Source of the DNA: JBAZOJ01 sp041648755
GTDB taxonomy: Bacteria; Planctomycetota; B143-G9
Assembly: GCA_041648755.1 (NCBI GenBank)
Contig: JBAZOJ010000112.1
Location: forward strand, 1-11,369
Length of the DNA stretch: 11,369 nt
Reading direction: 5' to 3'
Shown: positions 1-7,135 of the stretch, piece by piece
Position numbering within the stretch: the stretch's first letter is position 1
How the letters are laid out: every line of letters starts with the position of its first letter
Position numbers and translations under genes: made by a program
Notes under the pieces: model-generated
Database searches by the model: none
The model's input: the letters and a program-made list of their open reading frames with translations, nothing else
What the model was told of the DNA's origin: nothing

Positions 1-1
1 C

Positions 2-1660
2 CTCAAATATCGTCCGTCCAAGTTCGATGAGGTCGTCGGCCAGAAGCACGTCGTCACGACGCTGCTGAACGCGATCAAGTCGAACCACGTCGCGCATGCC
101 TATCTTTTCTGCGGCTCGCGCGGCGTGGGCAAGACCTCGGCAGCGAGGATCTTCGCCAAGACGCTGAACTGTCCCAATGTGGTTGACAACGTCCCTTGCT
201 GCAAATGCGATGTGTGCAGGCTTATTGCAGATGGCACCGACCTCGATGTCATCGAGATGGACGCCGCATCCAACCGCGGAATTGACGATATCCGCGAACT
301 GCGCAGCAACGCCAATTTCCGCCCTGCCCGCAGCCCTTTCAAGATCTACATCGTTGACGAAGTCCACATGCTCACGCGCGAGGCATTCAACGCTCTGCTC
401 AAAACGCTTGAAGAGCCCCCTGATTTCGTCAAGTTCATCTTCTGCACCACGGAACCCGAACGCATTCCCCCGACTGTTCTTTCCCGCTGCCAGCGATTCG
501 ATTTCCATCGGCTGACGGTGGAGGATATCGCAGCTCAACTGCGCAGGATAACTGAGGAAGAGCAGCACCGGATTTCGCCCGAAGCGCTATCCGCGGTTGC
601 GCGGTACGCGCGCGGCGGCCTGCGGGATTCCATAGGCCTGCTTGAGCAGTTGTTCGTATTTTCGGATCAGGAGATAACGGCTGCCGATGTCTCGCTGGCC
701 CTGGGCGCGGTCTCGCAGGAACGAATGCGCGATATGGTGTTTGCCTGCGCTCGCGGCGATACCGGAAAAGCCATAACCGAGCTCAACGCCATGCTGGATG
801 CGGGCAGAGACTCGCTGGAACTCCTGGATCAGATGGTGGATTTCCTGCGCGACTGCATCATCGCCACGGAGTGTCCCGACCATCCCGACCTGCTGTCAGG
901 ATGGCTGCAGCCCGCAGACTTGAAAACCGACGAGTTCGCCCAGTTGACGCCATCGCGTTCTTTGCTGATGATCGGCCACTTGTACTGGTCGCGGCCGTTC
1001 CTCAAGGAAGACAGCTCCGCCCGTGTTCCACTGGAACTGGCCGTAGTGCGGATGGCGGCATCGGGCGAGATATTCGAGATCCCTGCCATCATCAAGGCGC
1101 TTGGCAGAACCGGGTCGGCGATACTCAATGCCGAGCACAGGGGCGAGTTGCCTCCGTTGAAGGTTTCATCTCCCGCGCAGGCGAGCCCTGAAATTCGGGT
1201 GGAGCCGAAGTTGCCCGGAATTCCCATCAAGCCCGTCGATACCCCAGTTGCTCCCCCGCAGACCCAGGCGAAGACTGGCGAAATCCCGGGTGGTCCTCTG
1301 GACTCCCTTTCCGCATTGAGAGACTTGTGGTATAGTTTTGTGGCGGCTTGTGAGACCTCGACCTTCGAGAAGGAAGCTCTGCGCAAGTGCCAGTTCCAGC
1401 GCAAAGACGGCACGATGACTTTGCGGCTGCCATCGGCAGGAATTGCCGAGAAGCTATCGTCCCGGCTGGATGGCTTTTCCGCGCAGGCGAAGGCTTCACT
1501 CGGAGTAGACATCGGGTTTGAAAAGCCGATGCCGATTGCGGGAATCCCTGACCTTGATACCATACAGGCGCATCCCGTCGTGGCACAGGCGCTTGATTTG
1601 TTCCCCGGTTCAGTTGTCGAGAGCGTAAAGCCTCAAAAGAAAGACCAAGAAGAGGAGTAA
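2..1660 (+). CDS. dnaX: DNA polymerase III subunit tau (DnaX), 5' end cut off
   Basis: This is the clamp-loader ATPase that loads the sliding clamp and, as tau, joins polymerase III cores and helicase. The reading frame is open from base 2 with no start codon; by alignment to E. coli DnaX (LARKWRP region) only about 7-8 residues are missing. Of the 552 residues visible, Walker A GSRGVGKT is at 38-45. A zinc module follows with the family spacing C-x8-C-x2-C-x2-C (Cys57, 66, 69, 72; Cys67 is an extra cysteine). Walker B DEVH is at 119-122 and the SRC motif with the arginine finger at 161-163, after the sensor 1 segment CTTEPERIPP. A sensor 2-type GGLRDS comes later. The C-terminal third is the variable tau region, and the end (HPVVAQALDLFPG) resembles the usual DnaX C-terminus. 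I found no A-AAA-AAG-type slippery heptamer, so only full-length tau is expected. It is the first gene of the dnaX-ybaB-recR cluster. Family assignment is certain. Confidence 0.97.
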   Translation, partial: LKYRPSKFDEVVGQKHVVTTLLNAIKSNHVAHAYLFCGSRGVGKTSAARIFAKTLNCPNVVDNVPCCKCDVCRLIADGTDLDVIEMDAASNRGIDDIRELRSNANFRPARSPFKIYIVDEVHMLTREAFNALLKTLEEPPDFVKFIFCTTEPERIPPTVLSRCQRFDFHRLTVEDIAAQLRRITEEEQHRISPEALSAVARYARGGLRDSIGLLEQLFVFSDQEITAADVSLALGAVSQERMRDMVFACARGDTGKAITELNAMLDAGRDSLELLDQMVDFLRDCIIATECPDHPDLLSGWLQPADLKTDEFAQLTPSRSLLMIGHLYWSRPFLKEDSSARVPLELAVVRMAASGEIFEIPAIIKALGRTGSAILNAEHRGELPPLKVSSPAQASPEIRVEPKLPGIPIKPVDTPVAPPQTQAKTGEIPGGPLDSLSALRDLWYSFVAACETSTFEKEALRKCQFQRKDGTMTLRLPSAGIAEKLSSRLDGFSAQAKASLGVDIGFEKPMPIAGIPDLDTIQAHPVVAQALDLFPGSVVESVKPQKKDQEEE

Positions 1661-1662
1661 AA

Positions 1663-1977
1663 ATGCCCACCGACTTCAACGCGATTCTCCGCCAGGCCCA
1701 GAAGATGCAGAAGGAAGTCATGGCGCTGCAGGAAGACCTGAAAAAGCGCGTCGTGGATGGCGCTTCCGGCGGCGGAATGGTGACTGCCTACGTGAATGGC
1801 GGCCGCGAGCTGGTCAAGATAAAGATCGACAAGCAGGTCGTTGACCCCGCCGACGTCGATATGCTCGAGGACCTTGTTCTTGCAGCCGTGGCATCCGCGA
1901 TGGCGAAGGCAGACGAGATGGTGAAGGAAGAGATGAAGAAGGTCACCGGCGGGATGAACCTCCCCGGGATGATGTAA
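1663..1977 (+). CDS. ybaB: YbaB/EbfC family nucleoid-associated protein
   Basis: This 104-residue protein has the usual size and layout of the YbaB/EbfC family: small dimeric DNA-binding proteins thought to act in nucleoid organisation and possibly with RecR in repair. A long N-terminal helix (ILRQAQKMQKEVMALQEDL) is followed by a glycine-rich turn (GASGGGMV), a short beta section (VKIKIDK), the DPADVDMLEDLV segment, an alanine-rich helix (VLAAVASAMAKADEM), and a Gly/Met tail (GGMNLPGMM) typical of the family. The ATG at 1663 lies two bases after the dnaX stop and is preceded by AGAGGAG at 1651-1657, a strong ribosome binding site inside the end of dnaX. Its stop overlaps the recR start by one base. 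The position between dnaX and recR is the classical one and makes the assignment secure; the exact cellular role is not settled. Confidence 0.95.
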   Translation: MPTDFNAILRQAQKMQKEVMALQEDLKKRVVDGASGGGMVTAYVNGGRELVKIKIDKQVVDPADVDMLEDLVLAAVASAMAKADEMVKEEMKKVTGGMNLPGMM

Positions 1978-2576
1978 TGGCCGAATACTCTCCCACCGTC
2001 GTCACTCTTATCACGCACCTCGGCGACCTTCCCGGGATAGGGAAGAAAACCGCCGAGAGGTTGGCTTTCTACCTGCTCAACTGCGACGAGGCGGCCGCGC
2101 TTGCGCTGGCCGATTCCATCCGCGCAGTGCGTGAGAAGATGAAGATATGCTCGGTCTGCTTCAATATCTGCGAGGAATCGCCCTGCGAGATATGCAGCGA
2201 CCCGGGCAGGTTGCCAGGCTTTGTCGCCGTTGTCGAGACGGCCAAAGACCTCGCTGTAATCGAGCATTCGATTACGTTCCGTGGGAAATACCACGTGCTT
2301 GGCGGACACCTGTCGCCGCTGAACAACATCGGCCCGGACGACCTGAACATCATCCAACTTGTGGAGCGGATCCGGAGCGGAGAGATCAAGGAAGTGGTTT
2401 TCGCCACCAATCCCACCACCGAAGGCGACACCACGGCGCACTATGTGGCCGAGTTGATCCGGCCCCTGGGCGTGAAAATAAGCAGGCTCGCACGCGGATT
2501 GCCCGTTGGCTCCGAGATCGAGTTCGCTCCCCGCGGTAACCTCAACGAGGCGATGAAGGGCCGTCAGGAGTTCTAA
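1977..2576 (+). CDS. recR: Recombination mediator RecR
   Basis: RecR works with RecF/RecO to load RecA on gapped single-stranded DNA. The 199-residue length is normal. In order: an N-terminal helix-hairpin-helix (LPGIGKKTAERLA, 18-30); a C4 zinc finger Cys58-x2-Cys61-x8-Cys70-x2-Cys73, with an extra Cys65 between the pairs; a Toprim domain beginning VAVVETAKDLAVIE (83-96); then the signature GKYHVLGGHLSPLNNIGP; and a C-terminal RGLPVGSEIEFA stretch. The start is the ATG inside the TAATG that also ends ybaB, and the stop forms a second TAATG with rpoN, so translation of the three genes is probably coupled. All domain signatures are intact and nothing suggests decay. Confidence 0.97.
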   Translation: MAEYSPTVVTLITHLGDLPGIGKKTAERLAFYLLNCDEAAALALADSIRAVREKMKICSVCFNICEESPCEICSDPGRLPGFVAVVETAKDLAVIEHSITFRGKYHVLGGHLSPLNNIGPDDLNIIQLVERIRSGEIKEVVFATNPTTEGDTTAHYVAELIRPLGVKISRLARGLPVGSEIEFAPRGNLNEAMKGRQEF

Positions 2577-4054
2577 TGGGAATGGAAATGCATCTGCGAG
2601 CGGAACAGAAGCTGGCCCAGCGGCTTCAAATGTCTCCGCAGATGTACCAGACCATCGAGATCCTTGCCCTTCCGATCGCCGAATTGCAGGAGCGTATCGA
2701 GCAGGAAATCACAGAGAATCCGCTGCTCGAACGCGCTGAGGAAATGGAGCCCGAGGAAAACGAGACTCCGGTCCGCGAAGAGCAGATCGTGCCCGGCTCA
2801 GTCGAGGATGTCCGGAATCGCAAGGAGACAGAGATATCCGACTACCTGGACGAGGCCAGAGACCAACTGGATGAGTTGATTGCCTCCAACAGGACAAAAG
2901 CCCGGCCGGATGAGGATGAAGACCCCAAGATGGCGGCGATGATGAACGTTGCCGCGCCGATATCCACGCTTGAAGACCACCTCAACCAGCAAGTCCGCCT
3001 GCTCGACCTTCCCGATCGCGATATGGCCATTCTTGAGACACTGTTCAGTGTGCTCGATCGGAGGGGATACCTTCCTTCTGACTACGCGGGGACCTTTCAG
3101 TCCGGCAACGAAAACGGTGAATTCGACCCGCATGTTTCCGAGGAAGAGATCGGGGAAGCGGTAAGATTATTGCAGACGCTGGATCCGGCAGGCGTTGGCG
3201 CCCGGACAGTGGTTGAGTGCCTTCTGCTGCAGATTGACCGCCTCGAGGGCGACTTCTCCATCGAGCGCGTGATTGTCGAAAAGCACTTTGAGGAACTTGC
3301 GGCCAATAAGCTCCCTGATATCGCCCATGCAATCGGCGCCTCGCACGAGCGAGTCAACCAGGCATATGATTTCATAAGGCGGAACCTGAATCCCAAGCCC
3401 GGCCTTGTTTTTGACACCGAGGCTTCGCAGTACATAGTCGCGGATGTCATCGTCCGCGAGCGATATGGCGAACTGGACGTGTATCTGAATGACAGCGCGC
3501 TCCCTCGCCTTGCCGTTAACAAGCGCCTTATCATGATGCTCGGGAAGAACGAATTGTCCAAGGAAGACAAGGATTACATTTCCAGAAACCGCGAGTCCGC
3601 CCGCTGGCTCATCAGCGCCATCGAACAGCGGAAGAGAACCCTGTTGCGGATCGCGGAATCAGTAACCAGGGTGCAGAAGGGCTTTTTCCTGCACGGCTGG
3701 CGCCATCTCAAGACATTGCTGATGAAAGACCTTGCCGTGGAGCTTGGCATCGATGTCAGCACTGTTTCCCGCGCCGTGAGCGGGAAGTATGTTGACTGCC
3801 CGCAGGGCATAGTTCCCTTCAGGGATCTGTTTACCGCCGGGTACACGGGCACCGAGGGACAGTCAGTATCGGATGAGGCCGTCAAGCAGGAGTTGAAGAA
3901 GATAGTCGCGAACGAGGACAAGGCCAAGCCCTTGAGCGACGATGCGATTTCTGAGATTTTCAGGACGAAGAACATCCCAATCTCCCGGCGGACGATAACA
4001 AAGTACCGCGCGGAACTCAAAATCCCCAACACCAGGATTCGCAGGCAGTTTTAG
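2576..4054 (+). CDS. rpoN: RNA polymerase sigma-54 factor RpoN
   Basis: Sigma-54 directs RNA polymerase to -24/-12 promoters and needs an AAA+ enhancer-binding activator. The 492-residue protein has every region. Region I (8-52) is the Gln/Leu-rich activator-response segment with LAQRLQMSPQMYQ and ENPLLE. An acidic Region II (about 55-118) follows. The core-binding domain contains LDPAGVGAR (202-210) and NLNPKPG (270-276). A helix-turn-helix lies near 381-402 (LAVELGIDVSTVSRAVSGKY). The RpoN box, which reads the -24 element, is SRRTITKYRA (470-479), against the common ARRTVAKYRE. The usual LKPL before the HTH is LKTL here. ATG 2576 overlaps the recR stop and has AGGAG at 2566-2570 with good spacing; in-frame ATGs at 2582 and 2588 are possible but less well placed. 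The neighbours are unusual: there is no lptB, hpf or ptsN. Confidence 0.97.
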   Translation: MGMEMHLRAEQKLAQRLQMSPQMYQTIEILALPIAELQERIEQEITENPLLERAEEMEPEENETPVREEQIVPGSVEDVRNRKETEISDYLDEARDQLDELIASNRTKARPDEDEDPKMAAMMNVAAPISTLEDHLNQQVRLLDLPDRDMAILETLFSVLDRRGYLPSDYAGTFQSGNENGEFDPHVSEEEIGEAVRLLQTLDPAGVGARTVVECLLLQIDRLEGDFSIERVIVEKHFEELAANKLPDIAHAIGASHERVNQAYDFIRRNLNPKPGLVFDTEASQYIVADVIVRERYGELDVYLNDSALPRLAVNKRLIMMLGKNELSKEDKDYISRNRESARWLISAIEQRKRTLLRIAESVTRVQKGFFLHGWRHLKTLLMKDLAVELGIDVSTVSRAVSGKYVDCPQGIVPFRDLFTAGYTGTEGQSVSDEAVKQELKKIVANEDKAKPLSDDAISEIFRTKNIPISRRTITKYRAELKIPNTRIRRQF

Positions 4055-5050
4055 ATGGTCAAAGCGATCGGGCTCATCTCCGGGGGGCTGGACAGCCTGC
4101 TTTCGGTCAAGCTAATTCTCGACCAGGGGATAGAGGTGACCGGCATCGCCTTCGTCTCACCATTCTGCCGTGCCGCAAATGCGCCGCGAGTAGCCGAGAA
4201 ACTCGGCATCCCATTGATCATCAGAGATTTCACCATTGAGCAGTACGAAATCGTGAAGCATCCTCCGCACGGCCACGGCCGGAACATAAATCCCTGCATC
4301 GACTGCCACGCGCTGATGCTCAGCGTCGCCGGGCGAGAGATGGAAAGCATGGGTGCAGACTTCGTCTTCACCGGCGAAGTGCTTGGCCAGCGGCCGTTCT
4401 CGCAGAACAGGGCCTCGATGGACCTTATCGCGAGGTTGAGCGGCTACAACGGCTACATCCTCCGGCCCATGTCCGCAAAGCTGCTCAAACAGACGATTCC
4501 GGAGAGCGATGGCCGGGTGAACCGATCGAGACTGCTGACGGTATCCGGCCGATCAAGGCAGATCCAGTTGGAAATGGCCGCGAAATTTGGGATCGACTTC
4601 TTTGAGCCCACCGCAGGCGGCTGCAAGCTGACCGAACCCAATTTCGCGTGGCGCGTGCGGGAGACGCTTGCCGACGACCCCGACTTTCCCGTTGCGGATA
4701 TTCCCATCCTCACGGTCAGCAGGCATTTCAGGCTCGCACCTCACGTCAGGCTGGTCGTAGGTAAGAACGAAGCGGAAAACGACCGCATCGAGCAGATGGC
4801 GCGCCCGGCGGATTTGCTGCTTCGCGTGGACGGCTTCCCCAGCGCGACCGCATGGTTGCCGCAGCCCTGCGACGAAAAGGCCTTGGAAATCGCCTGCAGG
4901 ATAATCGCGCGCTATTCCGATGCGCCCGCCGGGGCCGCGTGTAACGTGCATGTATCTCATCCGGGCGGAGAGCCGTCAGTTCGGTCTGCCGTGCCCTTTT
5001 CCCCCGACGAGTCGAACGCATACCTCATCACAATCGAGCGACAGGAGTAA
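4055..5050 (+). CDS. PP-loop ATPase (tRNA thiolation type) fused to an NFACT-R-like domain
   Basis: This 331-residue protein has an N-terminal adenine-nucleotide alpha-hydrolase fold. Its PP-loop SGGLDS (9-14) is the pyrophosphate-binding motif shared by ThiI, MnmA, TtuA and related enzymes that adenylate a target before sulfur insertion. Cys38, the pair NPCIDC (Cys81, Cys84) and Cys190 in GGCKLTEPN are candidate catalytic or iron-sulfur ligands; several tRNA thiolases use a CxxC plus one further Cys. From about 228 the sequence VRLVVGKNEAENDRIEQMA, then ADLLLRVDG, resembles the NFACT-R (DUF814) RNA-binding domain. Such proteins are often labelled ThiI-like or thiouridylate methyltransferase in databases. 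The likely role is sulfur modification of a tRNA uridine in the cytoplasm, but neither the base nor the tRNA can be read from the sequence. The ATG follows the rpoN stop with no gap and only a weak ribosome binding site, so translation is probably coupled to rpoN. Confidence 0.82.
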   Translation: MVKAIGLISGGLDSLLSVKLILDQGIEVTGIAFVSPFCRAANAPRVAEKLGIPLIIRDFTIEQYEIVKHPPHGHGRNINPCIDCHALMLSVAGREMESMGADFVFTGEVLGQRPFSQNRASMDLIARLSGYNGYILRPMSAKLLKQTIPESDGRVNRSRLLTVSGRSRQIQLEMAAKFGIDFFEPTAGGCKLTEPNFAWRVRETLADDPDFPVADIPILTVSRHFRLAPHVRLVVGKNEAENDRIEQMARPADLLLRVDGFPSATAWLPQPCDEKALEIACRIIARYSDAPAGAACNVHVSHPGGEPSVRSAVPFSPDESNAYLITIERQE

Positions 5051-5052
5051 CA

Positions 5053-5607
5053 ATGAACCGCGAATCTGCTTTCGAACTGCTGAAACAGCATGTTCATACC
5101 CCGGCAAACATCGCGCATGCGCTGGAAGCCGAGGCCGTAATGAGGGCGATGGCTAAGAGGCTCGGGCAGGACCAGAACAAATGGGGAATCTGCGGCCTTC
5201 TTCATGACCTCGACTGGGAGCTCACGCAACTCAACCCGGCCAAGCACGGGCTTGTGACTGCGGAAATGCTCGCTGCCACGGACATCGACCCGGACATCCT
5301 TGCCGCAATTCCCGCCCACAATGGCGATCTTAACGGCAGCGTATGCGACACGCAGATGGCGAAGGCCCTCATGCCTTCCGAAACGGTGACGGGTCTCGTG
5401 ATAGCGTGCATCCTTGTCAGGCCGGACCGGAACTTCGCAACTCTGCAGGTTAGCTCCATCCGCAAAAAAATGAAGGACAAGAGTTTTGCCCGGAACGTCT
5501 CGCGCGAGACGATAATGAAGGTGGAGGAGCTTGGAATCCCCCTTGAGGAATTCCTGGAGTTGGCCAAGAATGCAATTGCAGAAATCCAGTCTTCGCTTTC
5601 GCTCTGA
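5053..5607 (+). CDS. HD-domain phosphohydrolase-like protein
   Basis: This 184-residue protein belongs to the HD superfamily of metal-dependent phosphohydrolases. Candidate metal ligands are His22 (IAHALEAEAVM), the His51-Asp52 doublet in LLHDLDWE, His65 (KHGLVTAEML) and His89 (IPAHNGD). The later segment SETVTGLVIACILVRPDRN, then RKKMKDKSFARNV, matches the layout of a widespread short HD family whose members usually read DELTG and KKKMKDKSFA. Here the expected metal-binding Asp appears as Glu110. The substrate of this family is unknown to me; nucleotides or phosphoesters are possible. No signal peptide or membrane segment is seen. The ATG is two bases after the preceding stop, with AGGAG at 5043-5047 five bases upstream, so it is expressed with the thiolase-type gene. 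The 3' end overlaps the peptidase gene. Confidence 0.85.
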   Translation: MNRESAFELLKQHVHTPANIAHALEAEAVMRAMAKRLGQDQNKWGICGLLHDLDWELTQLNPAKHGLVTAEMLAATDIDPDILAAIPAHNGDLNGSVCDTQMAKALMPSETVTGLVIACILVRPDRNFATLQVSSIRKKMKDKSFARNVSRETIMKVEELGIPLEEFLELAKNAIAEIQSSLSL

Positions 5608-6898
5608 CGGTTGGTCGGAAAACGTATCACGGCTGACCGGGCTGCGCCTGCTGTCGCGGGTCGGACGGTCCGGCGCGAAGTACACCATTTGCCCCAGGCC
5701 CGGTTTCTACACTCGTGCTGCGGGCGTCGCCGTCGGCTTTGGCGCAGGATGGGATGTCTGCTCCTGTATATCGGGCGAGAGACGCATTCCGGCTGGCGCC
5801 GCGCATTTCCTCGAACACATTCTGTTCAAGAAAAACGATCGCAATATCGCCGATGAGATGGGTGACAGGGGGGCTTCCTGCAACGCTGAGACGGGGCTTT
5901 CCTACACAGCATACTACTTCGATTGCCCTACGAACTTCGATGAGAACCTCTCGTCGCTGATGGATATCGTCTTTGACTCCACCCTCACCGTTGAAACCGT
6001 CGAAGCTGAGCGCGGCATCATCCTCGCCGAATACTACCAGTACATCGACTCACCACACGTCAAGGCAATGCTTGCCCTCAGACGTTCCTTGTTCGGTGAT
6101 GGCAACTTCGGCAGCGAAATTGCCGGTACTCCGGATTCGATCGGCGTGATGACTCAGAAGGATCTGGCGGAGCTTCATTCCGCCTTCTACACGCCGCCAG
6201 CGCTGCACTTCGTCGCGGTAGGCGACATTGATGAGCGCGAATTCATGGAAACGGTCGAGCGCCGGATTGCGGGACTTCCTTCGTACGGCAAGCCTCCCGA
6301 AAAGAAGGTCGAACTGAGTTCGGTAGTTGACACTACCCGGATCGAATTCACCGATAACACACCTCGACCCCTGATGGGGATCGCCTACAGGTTCTCTCTG
6401 CCTTCGATTGAGGATGACGAGCGCAGGCGCAAGGTCGGGTTGGCGCTGTCATTGGGCACGAAGCTGCTCTTCGGCGATTCCTCGGCGTTGTACACCGAAC
6501 TGCTCGATTCGGGGCTCGCCGATGAGAGTTTTTCCCACGTCATAAGTGCTGACGGCGAGCAGGGGTACCTGATACTCGGATCCGGGACCAATGATCCGGA
6601 TGCCCTGTGTTCGAAACTGGAGAGCGCGCTTTCGACAAAGAACCTGCGCTTGGCAATTAACGACAGGGCGCTGGATGTAGCGAAGCGGAGGTTTGCGGGG
6701 AAGGCCGTTTTTGCAACAGGTTCGATAGGCTCCACGCTGGGGATGTTGCTGGGGCCAGCCTCGGGGCGTTTTCCGGTCAAACGGCTCAATGAGGATTTCA
6801 TCGAGAGCGTGACCGTCAGGCAACTTGTGTCGGTGTTGAGGCGTTCGTTGTCAGAATTCCCTCCGGCGAGGGTATTGGTTCGCCCTCGCGGAGACTGA
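5570..6898 (+). CDS. M16 family zinc metallopeptidase (YfmH-like)
   Basis: With the ATG at 5570 the protein has 442 residues and no signal peptide, so it should be cytoplasmic. The inverted zinc motif HxxEH is HFLEH (79-83, catalytic Glu82), and the third ligand is Glu154 in RGIILAE, 71 residues later. Between them is GASCNAETGLSYTAYYFDC, the conserved substrate-cleft strand of M16 enzymes. The second half (from about residue 270) is the second M16 domain, so this is a complete two-domain subunit. The order GASCNA..., IAGTPDSI, LAELHSAFYTP is most like YfmH-type peptidases, which often occur as pairs with an inactive partner; no partner is in this window. The start is uncertain. ATG 5570 overlaps the HD gene by 38 bases and has CTGGAG about 10 bases upstream; a TTG at 5531 would add 13 residues of unlikely composition. 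Substrate unknown. Confidence 0.88.
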   Translation: MQLQKSSLRFRSDGWSENVSRLTGLRLLSRVGRSGAKYTICPRPGFYTRAAGVAVGFGAGWDVCSCISGERRIPAGAAHFLEHILFKKNDRNIADEMGDRGASCNAETGLSYTAYYFDCPTNFDENLSSLMDIVFDSTLTVETVEAERGIILAEYYQYIDSPHVKAMLALRRSLFGDGNFGSEIAGTPDSIGVMTQKDLAELHSAFYTPPALHFVAVGDIDEREFMETVERRIAGLPSYGKPPEKKVELSSVVDTTRIEFTDNTPRPLMGIAYRFSLPSIEDDERRRKVGLALSLGTKLLFGDSSALYTELLDSGLADESFSHVISADGEQGYLILGSGTNDPDALCSKLESALSTKNLRLAINDRALDVAKRRFAGKAVFATGSIGSTLGMLLGPASGRFPVKRLNEDFIESVTVRQLVSVLRRSLSEFPPARVLVRPRGD

Positions 6899-6909
6899 TC
6901 ACGGCCGAC

Positions 6910-6938
6910 TTGGTGCCTTTCACGCGGCAAACTATAAG
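6910..6938 (+). promoter_or_regulatory. Candidate sigma-70-type promoter for the repeat-protein gene
   Basis: TTGGTG (6910-6915) and TATAAG (6933-6938) are separated by exactly 17 bases. The -10 matches the consensus at five of six positions and the -35 at three (TTG). It lies 12 bases after the peptidase stop, where a new transcription unit would be expected. Transcription would start near 6945, giving a leader of about 190 bases. There is no obvious terminator between the peptidase gene and this site, so read-through from the operon is also possible. A sigma-54 reading of the same stretch is poor. Confidence 0.4.
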
Positions 6939-6992
6939 GCGACTTCGATATCATTAGGGCGTTCGTCAAAAAATCCCGGATTCTCGTATTTT

Positions 6993-7055
6993 GCGCGACC
7001 GTGCGCTAACAGGGCTGATTTCAAGGAGATAGCCAGTCTCCCGTGCTGGAAGCCC
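6993..7055 (+). promoter_or_regulatory. Structured 5' leader with alternative hairpins
   Basis: Within the probable 5' UTR there are several base-paired elements. GCGC 6993-6996 pairs with 7003-7006. An outer stem GGGCT 7012-7016 pairs with AGCCC 7051-7055. It encloses a perfect five-pair hairpin, GGAGA 7025-7029 with TCTCC 7037-7041 and loop TAGCCAG. The loop's CCAG (7033-7036) is complementary to CTGG (7046-7049), which would make a pseudoknot. The loop's AGCC (7031-7034) can also pair with GGCT (7013-7016), excluding the outer stem. This looks like a leader able to switch, but it matches no riboswitch class I can confirm, and short stems like these can arise by chance. Confidence 0.3.
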
Positions 7056-7123
7056 GGATCTTCCCAGGCAATTTCGTAACTTCGTCTCATGGATACGTAA
7101 TAACAGCGAAGTCATACCTTTTC

Positions 7124-7129
7124 AAGGAG
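7124..7129 (+). promoter_or_regulatory. Ribosome binding site fixing the start of the repeat protein
   Basis: AAGGAG sits six bases before ATG 7136. It decides the start in favour of 7136, because the frame is open further upstream (GTG 7043). Only the 7136 start places a signal peptide at the very N-terminus. Confidence 0.85.
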
Positions 7130-7135
7130 TATCTC

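Noticed and set aside
829..1563. Long minus-strand open frame (244 codons) opposite dnaX
   Set aside because: It is a shadow of the GC-rich dnaX frame, with no domain signature and no ribosome binding site.
6910..6926. Possible sigma-54 promoter (GG, ten bases, GC) before the repeat-protein gene
   Set aside because: The GG-N10-GC spacing is present, but the flanking bases match poorly (TTGGTGCC and ACGC against TTGGCACG and TTGC), and the same stretch gives a better sigma-70 reading.
6920..7050. Cyclic di-GMP-I (GEMM) riboswitch, suggested by GGCAAAC near 6926 and GATAGCCAG near 7028
   Set aside because: The conserved central block of the GGGACGCAAAGCC type is missing, and the stems needed between the two fragments do not form convincingly. 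It remains only a reason to run an Rfam search.
7043..7135. Upstream GTG start for the repeat protein (31 extra residues)
   Set aside because: It would bury the signal peptide inside the chain. ATG 7136 has AAGGAG at ideal spacing and a textbook signal sequence.
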